NCBI GenBank assembly: GCA_964564435.1
Contig: CAZMAT010000025.1
Location: forward strand, 1 to 18,002
Length of the DNA: 18,002 bases
From: Fermentibacter sp964564435
Lineage (GTDB): Bacteria > Fermentibacterota > Fermentibacteria > Fermentibacterales > Fermentibacteraceae
Direction of reading: 5' to 3'
The translations under genes were made by a program, and so were the position numbers. Shown here in pieces: positions 12,513 to 18,002 of the stretch (position 1 is its first letter; every line of letters begins with the position of its first letter). The notes beneath the pieces were generated by a model, which saw only the letters and a list, made by a program, of their open reading frames with translations, did no database searches and was not told the origin of the DNA.

Positions 12513-14045
12513 ATGTCGCTCGAAATCCGCGGTAGTGGTCTCCGGGTCGAGGATGTGGTCGATGTGGCCAGGAACGGCAGGGAGATATCCATCGCCCCGG
12601 CCTCCCTGGAGCGGATGACCTTCTGCCGGGCTATGGTGGAGCGCAAGATAGAGGCCGGCGAGATCATGTACGGGATCAACACCGGGATCGGAGAGTTCTC
12701 GGAGACCAGGCTCTCGGCCGAGGAGGTCAGGCAGTTCCAGAAGTACCTGGTCTACAACCACTCCGCGGGCATCGGCGAACCGGCCCCGGTCGAGCACGTC
12801 AGGGCGGCGATGCTCGGGCGCATCAATGTGCACTGCAAGGGCCACTCCGCAGTACGCCCCGCAGTGACGCAGCTCCTCGTCGAAATGCTCAACAGGGGCG
12901 TCACCCCGGTCGTCTGCTCGAAGGGTTCGGTGGGTGCATGCGGCGATCTCGCACCCATGTCGATGATCGCACTGGTGGCCATGGGGGAGGGCCATGCCTG
13001 GTTCGGGGGCGAGAAGCTCACCGGGCTCGAGGCGCTCGGACGGGCCGGGCTGGAGCCCCTCGAGCTGCATGCGAGAGATGGGCTGGCGCTCATCAACGGA
13101 TCCAACTTCCTGAATGCGATGAACGCCATCCACATCTACGACATCGACAGGTGGCTGAGACAGGCCGAGATTGCGGCCGCAATGAGCCTCGAGGCCCTGC
13201 AGGCCAACCTGAAGCCCTACGACAGGCGCGTTCACGAGCTGCGGGGGTTTCCCGGTGCCATGCGCAGCGCCGCCTCGATAAGGCGCTGCATCGAGGGCAG
13301 CGACCTCATGGAGGGCCGCGTGAAGCAGAAGGTGCAGGACGCATACTCCATGCGGAGCACCCCGCAGGTGATCGGAGCTTCGCACGACGCCCTCGCCTAC
13401 GCCAGGACCCAGGTGGAGACCGAGCTCAACGGGCTCGGCGACAACCCCATCTTCCTGCCCGAGAGCGACACCGTGCTCACCGGCGCCAACTTCCAGGGCT
13501 CGCCAGTCTCCCTCCCGATGGAGATGGTGGGCACTTCCGTCACCATGGTCTCCGTCCTGTCCGAGAGGCGGCTGAACCGTCTCCTGAATCCCGCGCTGTC
13601 GGCGGGGCTCCCCCCGTTCCTGGCCGAGAAGCCCGGCCTCTTCAGCGGCCTTATGCTGAGCCAGTACACGGCCGGGATGCTGGCCGTGGAGCAGAGGATC
13701 CTCTCGACGCCCGCAGCATGCGCATCGATACCGGCCGCCGCCGACCAGGAGGACTTCGTCAGCATGGGGATGAACACCGCCCTGAAGAACTGCCAGATCC
13801 TGGAGAATGCCTGCGGCATCCTGGGCATCGAGATGATAGCTGCGGCACAGGCGCTGGACTTCCGGGGCCACAGGTTCGGGCGGGGCGTGGAGGAGGCCAG
13901 GAAGGCCCTCAGAGGGCACGTCGCCCACCTGGGGGAGGACAGGCCCCTCTATCCGGATCACAACCGCATGGTCGAAGTGGTAAGGAGCGGTGAGATACTC
14001 GCGGCGGTCGAATCGGCCGTCGGCCCGCTCGACAGGATGGAGTGA
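12513..14045 (+). CDS. MIO-type histidine/aromatic amino acid ammonia-lyase (HutH-like) with Ala-Cys-Gly triad
   Basis: The protein has 510 residues, the normal HutH length. ATG 12513 has GGGAGG nearby upstream. The family (HAL/PAL/TAL) eliminates ammonia from an aromatic amino acid, giving urocanate from histidine or a cinnamate from Phe/Tyr, through the MIO cofactor made autocatalytically from Ala-Ser-Gly. Here the triad is Ala142-Cys143-Gly144 in KGSVGACGDLAPMS. Other active-site landmarks are kept: Tyr53 (MYGINTGIGEF), His83 (YNHSAGIGEP), Asn195 (LALINGSN), Gln275, Tyr278 and Arg281 (VQDAYSMRSTPQ), GLGDNPIF, and Glu413 in DQEDFVSM. His83 favours a histidine-type enzyme, but LAPMSM replaces the usual LAPLAH, so the substrate is open. 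No hutU, hutI or hutG is adjacent. The stop is two bases before the next gene's ATG, so it is probably cotranscribed with the peptidase. Confidence 0.88.
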   Translation: MSLEIRGSGLRVEDVVDVARNGREISIAPASLERMTFCRAMVERKIEAGEIMYGINTGIGEFSETRLSAEEVRQFQKYLVYNHSAGIGEPAPVEHVRAAMLGRINVHCKGHSAVRPAVTQLLVEMLNRGVTPVVCSKGSVGACGDLAPMSMIALVAMGEGHAWFGGEKLTGLEALGRAGLEPLELHARDGLALINGSNFLNAMNAIHIYDIDRWLRQAEIAAAMSLEALQANLKPYDRRVHELRGFPGAMRSAASIRRCIEGSDLMEGRVKQKVQDAYSMRSTPQVIGASHDALAYARTQVETELNGLGDNPIFLPESDTVLTGANFQGSPVSLPMEMVGTSVTMVSVLSERRLNRLLNPALSAGLPPFLAEKPGLFSGLMLSQYTAGMLAVEQRILSTPAACASIPAAADQEDFVSMGMNTALKNCQILENACGILGIEMIAAAQALDFRGHRFGRGVEEARKALRGHVAHLGEDRPLYPDHNRMVEVVRSGEILAAVESAVGPLDRME

Positions 14046-14047
14046 CC

Positions 14048-16576
14048 ATGATCATCCAGGCGATGCTCCTGTCCCAGGTCCTGCTCCTCGCAGGCCGGGA
14101 GGGTGTTCCGATCACATACATGGATTCCCGGGGAAGGCAGCCCTCGGGGCCCGTGGCCGCTCAGCTCCCGGACGGATCCGGGTACACCGCCCGGGTGACG
14201 GTGGACGCCGGCTCCGGTCGCGGCGACGAGGTGGTGCTGATCGTCGACCAGGCGGTGTCCGGGGGCATCTCTTCATCGATCGCGACGTTCCAGGATGACC
14301 TGGAGGCCGACGGCTGGACAGTCGAGATCTGGACCGTCACCGATCCCTCGGCGGCCTCGCTCAGAGCCGATCTACAGGCCGAGTACGCCGGCGGGAACCT
14401 GGAGGGGGCGATACTGATCGGCGATCTCCCCACGGGCTGGGTCGAGGCGTCCGGCGGCGAGTATCCCATGGACCTGTATCTGATGGACATGAACGGCGCC
14501 TGGACCGATTCCGACCTCGACGGGCTGTTCGACGACTGGTCGTCCGAGGCCCCCGAGATCTGGGTGGGCAGGCTCACCCCCACCTGGCTCTCCTTCGGTT
14601 CGCAGGTCGAGCTGCTCCAGAGCTATTTCGCCAAGAACCACGCCTTCCGGACGGGAACCCTGTCGCTCCCGAACAGGGCGCTGGCATACGAGGAGGCGTT
14701 CACCGGGCTGACGGAGTACGTCGATTTCGTGTACGAGGACGTCACGACGAAGTCGGACCCGGCCGGCACTACAGCCGACGACTTCCGCGCCGAGCTCCTC
14801 GCAGGGTACGAGTGGGTGCACCTGATCGCCCACTCCAGCCCGTGGGGCAGCAGCTTCCATGTCGGCGCGCCTCCATCGGGCGCCGGCACCTTCAACAGCT
14901 GCGAGGCCGTCCCCCTCGACCCGCACGCCTTCTTCTACGTCCTCAACTGCTGCACCAACGGCAGGTGGACCGAGATCGACAACCTGGCGAACATGTACAT
15001 CTGGACCGACACCTACGGCATCGCCGTGATCGCCCAGGCCAAGACGGACTATACCAACGACTTCTACGAGCTCTACCAGACCCTCGGCGGCGGTTCATGC
15101 CTGGGCGAGGCCTTCAGGGTGTGGCTCTCGGCCAACCTCGGCCTCGAGCATGCCGCCGTGCTGCTGGGGGATCCCACGCTAAGGCCGCACGGCAACGGGA
15201 CGGCGGCCGGCATCCCTGACGGAGGGCTGCATCCCTCCCTTCTCGAGGGATGGCAGACCGTCCAGGTGACCGACGGGCTGCATTCGGAGGGCGACATCTC
15301 GACCTGCAGGGAGCCCGTCACGGGCCGCACCTTCGCGACCTTCGGAACGTCCGATCCCGTGAGGGCCAACATCATGGCCGCCATCGGCGACGGTGCGTCC
15401 TGGTCGACTCCCGTGCAGATCTGCGAGCACGAGTACTGGGACTGGCACCCGGCGATCGGCGCCGACGGCACCGGCAAGGTCTTCCTGGCATGGCACAGCA
15501 TGCACGACGACATCGAGACATATGACATCTACGTCTCTACCTGGAGCGGCGGCGCATGGTCGGCGGAGACCCGGCTGACCCAGACCCCGGCCTTCGAGAC
15601 CGGGACCACGGTGGCCGGCAGCTCGGGCAGATGCTGGGTGGCCTGGCAGGAATGGGTCGCGGGCGAGACCGACATAAGGGGCAGGATGTGGACCGGATCG
15701 GCCTGGACCGTCACCTCCGACCTGTCCGCGGCGGACGGCACCGAGAGGGCCCCGTCCCTCGCAGCCTCCTCCACGGGGTACGGGCTGGTCTACCAGGCTG
15801 AGAGATCGGACATCCTGGAGATCTGCTTCAGGGAGGCGCCCGATTCCGGCCCGTTCGGTGCGGAGACCGTCCTTTCGGCTTCCGGCTCCGACTGCAGGGA
15901 GCCGGCCCTCGCCGCCGATCCGACAGGCGCGGTTTACCTTGCGGCATGGGAGAGCGACGGCTGCATAATCGCCCGTAAAAGGGACGCCTCCGGCATCTGG
16001 TCCGCCCCGGTAGTCCTCTCGGCAAGCGGGTCGGCCTCCCGACCCTCCGCAGCCCTGCTGTCGGGCGCGAGACCCGCGGTCGGCTGGATAGAGAACGGTG
16101 GCCAGGTCTGGCTGTCGTTCCTCGACGGAGACGCCTGGACGGAGCCAGGTCCGGTGGCCGCCCCGGGGGCGGTCGAATCGGTCTCCATCACCTACCGCGA
16201 GCCCGGCCGGCTGGATGTTCTCTACGGGGCCAGGAACGCCTCTCTCCACTGGGACATCTGGGCGGCGTCGGGCGATCCGGTCGGGATACAGGGTGACGGA
16301 TCACATGCAGCCGGCCCGTCCGTCACGGTCCTCCGGAACCCCTGCGCCCCGCCGGTCGCTTTCACCTTCTCGGGAACAGAGGCTTCGACGGTCTCCGTGT
16401 TCGACATGACCGGGAGGCGGGTCGCGGATATCGATGCACAGCCGGGGCTGAACACCTGGGATGCGAGAGCCGGGGATGGCGGTCCGCTACCCGCAGGTGC
16501 CTATCTGATCAGGATCGAGGGTGAGAGCGAGGATGCGGGGCAGGGTGCGGTCGAGAGGCTGGTCCTGCTGCCCTAG
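14048..16576 (+). CDS. Secreted C25 (gingipain)-like cysteine peptidase with propeller-like region and sorting domain
   Basis: The protein has 842 residues. ATG 14048 has GGAG (14039-14042) five bases upstream and follows the ammonia-lyase stop by two bases; GTG 14042 in the same frame is the alternative. MIIQAMLLSQVLLLAG is a short signal peptide without a basic start. The catalytic domain, about residues 50-385, has the C25/clan CD pattern: EVVLIVDQAV, LEGAILIGDLPTGW, EIWVGRLTPT, then the His segment VHLIAHSSPWGSSF (His262) and the Cys segment FFYVLNCCTNGRW (Cys301 or, by comparison with 'ACVNG' of gingipain R, Cys302), ending AAVLLGDPTLRPHG. Residues about 400-750 repeat propeller-like units (GKVFLAWHSMHDDIETYDIY, GRCWVAWQEWVAGETDIRG). 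The tail has NPCAPPVAFTF, VSVFDMTGRRVADID and ERLVLLP, an Ig-like sorting domain. It is probably a surface or extracellular protease. Substrate specificity cannot be read. Confidence 0.8.
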   Translation: MIIQAMLLSQVLLLAGREGVPITYMDSRGRQPSGPVAAQLPDGSGYTARVTVDAGSGRGDEVVLIVDQAVSGGISSSIATFQDDLEADGWTVEIWTVTDPSAASLRADLQAEYAGGNLEGAILIGDLPTGWVEASGGEYPMDLYLMDMNGAWTDSDLDGLFDDWSSEAPEIWVGRLTPTWLSFGSQVELLQSYFAKNHAFRTGTLSLPNRALAYEEAFTGLTEYVDFVYEDVTTKSDPAGTTADDFRAELLAGYEWVHLIAHSSPWGSSFHVGAPPSGAGTFNSCEAVPLDPHAFFYVLNCCTNGRWTEIDNLANMYIWTDTYGIAVIAQAKTDYTNDFYELYQTLGGGSCLGEAFRVWLSANLGLEHAAVLLGDPTLRPHGNGTAAGIPDGGLHPSLLEGWQTVQVTDGLHSEGDISTCREPVTGRTFATFGTSDPVRANIMAAIGDGASWSTPVQICEHEYWDWHPAIGADGTGKVFLAWHSMHDDIETYDIYVSTWSGGAWSAETRLTQTPAFETGTTVAGSSGRCWVAWQEWVAGETDIRGRMWTGSAWTVTSDLSAADGTERAPSLAASSTGYGLVYQAERSDILEICFREAPDSGPFGAETVLSASGSDCREPALAADPTGAVYLAAWESDGCIIARKRDASGIWSAPVVLSASGSASRPSAALLSGARPAVGWIENGGQVWLSFLDGDAWTEPGPVAAPGAVESVSITYREPGRLDVLYGARNASLHWDIWAASGDPVGIQGDGSHAAGPSVTVLRNPCAPPVAFTFSGTEASTVSVFDMTGRRVADIDAQPGLNTWDARAGDGGPLPAGAYLIRIEGESEDAGQGAVERLVLLP

Positions 16577-17262
16577 AGCCCCAGTATCGCAGGGAGTTCG
16601 GTCAGGGAGGAGATGACCCTGACCCTTTCCGGGTCGGCGATCTCCTCCCTCTCCGCAGCCCACAGCCTGTCGCGTGAGAAGAGCACGGCCCGGGCCCCCG
16701 CCGCCAGAGCGGGGTTGATATCCGAACGGGGGCTGTTGCCCACGCAGACGGCATCGGCCGGTTCCACTCCCCGGCGCGACAGCAGGTTCCGCAGGGATGC
16801 CTCGGTCTTGCGCTCGACTATCTCCAGGCCCGACACCAGCGGACCGGCCCCCGAACGTTCGAACTTGCTCTCCTGGTGGTCTCTGCGGCCCATGGTGTAG
16901 ACTATCGTCTCGAGGCCCGCCCCGCGGATGGTCGAGAGCGCCTCGGCGGTTCCCGGGAGGAGGATCACGGGATGGGAGAGCAGGGCCGAGGAGATGTCCA
17001 TGAAGCTTCTCGCTATCTGCACGGGGATGTCCGTCAGGAGTTCCTCCATCACAGAAGCGAGGGTGTCCAGGTAGGGGCGGGCGCCGAATCCGGTGGAATC
17101 GAGGCGTTCGATGTCCCTCCTGTGGACGAGGGCTCTGACGGTTTCGCCCTCGACTCCGGCCGATTCGAGGAGGCTCGTGAAGTCGTCCTCTGCGCGCTCG
17201 AAGAACAGCGAGCTCTCCCACAGGGTGTCGTCGGCATCCAGTATCACAAGGGGTCGGTACAT
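16573..17262 (-). CDS. HAD-superfamily hydrolase (phosphatase-like)
   Basis: The protein has 229 residues. ATG 17262-17260 has GGAGG four bases upstream on the minus strand. The four haloacid dehalogenase motifs are present: I, ILDADDTLW with nucleophile Asp9 and acid/base Asp11; II, VYTMG with Thr123; III, Lys152 in VERKTE; IV, VCVGNSPRSDINPALAAGA with Asp181. A helical cap lies between motifs I and II (about residues 18-95), as in subfamily I phosphatases such as phosphoglycolate phosphatase-like enzymes and nucleotidases. It should hydrolyse a small phosphate ester in the cytoplasm with Mg2+; the substrate is not readable. It is convergent with the peptidase gene, and the two stop codons share CTAG (16573-16576). 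Confidence 0.87.
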   Translation of the reverse strand: MYRPLVILDADDTLWESSLFFERAEDDFTSLLESAGVEGETVRALVHRRDIERLDSTGFGARPYLDTLASVMEELLTDIPVQIARSFMDISSALLSHPVILLPGTAEALSTIRGAGLETIVYTMGRRDHQESKFERSGAGPLVSGLEIVERKTEASLRNLLSRRGVEPADAVCVGNSPRSDINPALAAGARAVLFSRDRLWAAEREEIADPERVRVISSLTELPAILGL

Positions 17263-17431
17263 GCCGCCTCCGGCTTCCGGTGCATTTCCCCTACCCGGGG
17301 GACACGGCCGGGAATATGCTTGTCGATATCCGCGGCGTGAAGGCTTTCGGCCGGGGCGTGCTCGAGCGCACTCCGGTCTGAAGGGTTAAAGTGATGCTGT
17401 ACAACCGAGTTAACGATCCGAGAGGCCTGCC

Positions 17432-18002
17432 GTGAACGGCGGGAGGGGATGGCGCATCGCCCTCCTGGCCGCTGCCGCGGCGGGCTTTGCCACCAGGCTG
17501 GTCCACTTCCTCTTCTATCTCGCCGGACCGCTCTCGGACATCTACTATCTCCCGGTCCTGGGCGCCTACAGGTTCGAGACCAGCGCCCTGGAGATCCTCT
17601 CCGGAGTGCCGCAGGATGCACCTTATCTATATGCAAGCCCTATATTTACATATCTTGTCATGCCGTTCTACGCCCTCGGTGCCGGGAGGCTTCCCCTGCT
17701 GCTGGCGCATGCGCTCATGGGTGCATCGATCCCGGTGCTCATCGTCCTGCTCGCCAGGCGGCTGGGTTCGGGCTCCTTCCAGGCCGCGCTGTCGGCACTC
17801 ATCTGGGCATTCTACGCCCCGCCGGTCTTCCTGGAACTGACGGTCCTGCCTGCGACACTGGCTGCGTTAACAACCACGCTCGTCGTCCTCCTGACGGTTT
17901 CGGGCAGGATCGGCCCGATTGCGCTGATCGCCGCCGGGGCGGCGTGCGGGGTGCTCGCCGGGATCAGGGCTCCTCTTGCGACGGTTTTCATACCGCTGGC
18001 GG
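17432..18002 (+). CDS. N-terminal part of a polytopic membrane protein, probably GT-C glycosyltransferase
   Basis: A frame open from GTG 17432 to the window end encodes 190 complete codons with no stop. GAGAGG (17420-17425) is six bases upstream of the GTG. The N-terminus MNGGRGWRIALLAAAAAGFA is a first membrane helix, followed by an extracytoplasmic-loop-like segment with Asp/Tyr (GPLSDIYYLPVLGAYRFETS, then ALEILSGVPQDAPYLYASPI), then further helices (LPLLLAHALMGASIPVLIVL, LTVLPATLAALTTTLVVLLT, PIALIAAGAACGVLAGIRAP). The order helix, Asp-containing loop with a 'Y.SPIFTYLVMPFYAL' end, then many helices is that of polyprenyl-phosphate-dependent GT-C/PMT-type glycosyltransferases. In those enzymes the first loop carries a catalytic Asp; Asp40 in PLSDIYY could be it. 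The C-terminal part is outside the window, so the family call is moderate. Confidence 0.65.
   Translation, partial: MNGGRGWRIALLAAAAAGFATRLVHFLFYLAGPLSDIYYLPVLGAYRFETSALEILSGVPQDAPYLYASPIFTYLVMPFYALGAGRLPLLLAHALMGASIPVLIVLLARRLGSGSFQAALSALIWAFYAPPVFLELTVLPATLAALTTTLVVLLTVSGRIGPIALIAAGAACGVLAGIRAPLATVFIPLA

Noticed and set aside
11799..13961. Long minus-strand ORF of 720 residues, and a 487-residue one at 9268-10731
   Set aside because: Both are antisense shadows of genes with strong family motifs and GC-rich third positions; their translations have no domain and are rich in Arg, Gly, His and Gln.

Overview
The window is high-GC bacterial DNA with tightly packed genes. Five predicted secreted proteins end in the same kind of C-terminal Ig-like sorting domain (FlgD-like/Por-secretion-like: a PNP or similar start, then 'V.VFD..GR.V', then 'G.Y...'). 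Together with Omp28/thioredoxin-like proteins and a gingipain-like peptidase, this points to the FCB side of the tree, for example Candidatus Fermentibacteria, Eisenbacteria or a similar candidate phylum. That placement is inference; there is no rRNA or ribosomal-protein gene here to fix it. UGA is used as an ordinary stop by several genes (the phosphorylase, the DUF202 protein, the Cys-rich protein, the ammonia-lyase), so the code is standard.

Layout. 1-340: 3' end of a HipB-like antitoxin followed by a heavily deleted hipA. 415-1827 (-): secreted protein with a sorting domain. 2115-2933: nucleoside phosphorylase. 3143-4858: secreted repeat protein with a sorting domain. 4859-5318: poorly coding stretch with a possible frameshifted small membrane ORF. 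5319-6194 (-): secreted propeller-like protein. 6387-6812 (-): the BON-LysM protein Kbp. 7018-9177: two tandem paralogous secreted thioredoxin-like proteins, each with an in-frame UGA at codon 33. 9304-11884: likely operon of a zinc-ribbon membrane protein, a DUF202 protein and an RlmL-type rRNA methyltransferase. 11953-12402: secreted protein with 29 cysteines in 149 residues. 12513-16576: a histidine/aromatic ammonia-lyase with an Ala-Cys-Gly MIO triad, immediately followed by a C25-like peptidase. 16573-17262 (-): HAD phosphatase convergent with the peptidase. 17432-end: start of a polytopic membrane protein, probably a GT-C glycosyltransferase.

The main discovery is the pair at 7018-8025 and 8176-9177. 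A plain ORF caller truncates both, beginning after the UGA at 7144 and 8302, and so loses the Shine-Dalgarno sequence, the signal peptide and the active site. Read through as selenocysteine, both proteins start with a signal peptide and carry a Sec-Gly-(Ser/Thr)-Cys redox motif at residues 33-36, a cis-Pro 'TPT' later in the thioredoxin fold, and a C-terminal sorting domain. Both UGAs are followed, 19 nt later, by an identical hairpin with a GGUC apical loop, closely resembling the bacterial SECIS of E. coli fdhF. They therefore look like exported selenoproteins of the Omp28/thioredoxin type. No selA, selB, selD or tRNA-Sec gene is in the window, so the decoding machinery must be elsewhere if the reading is right.
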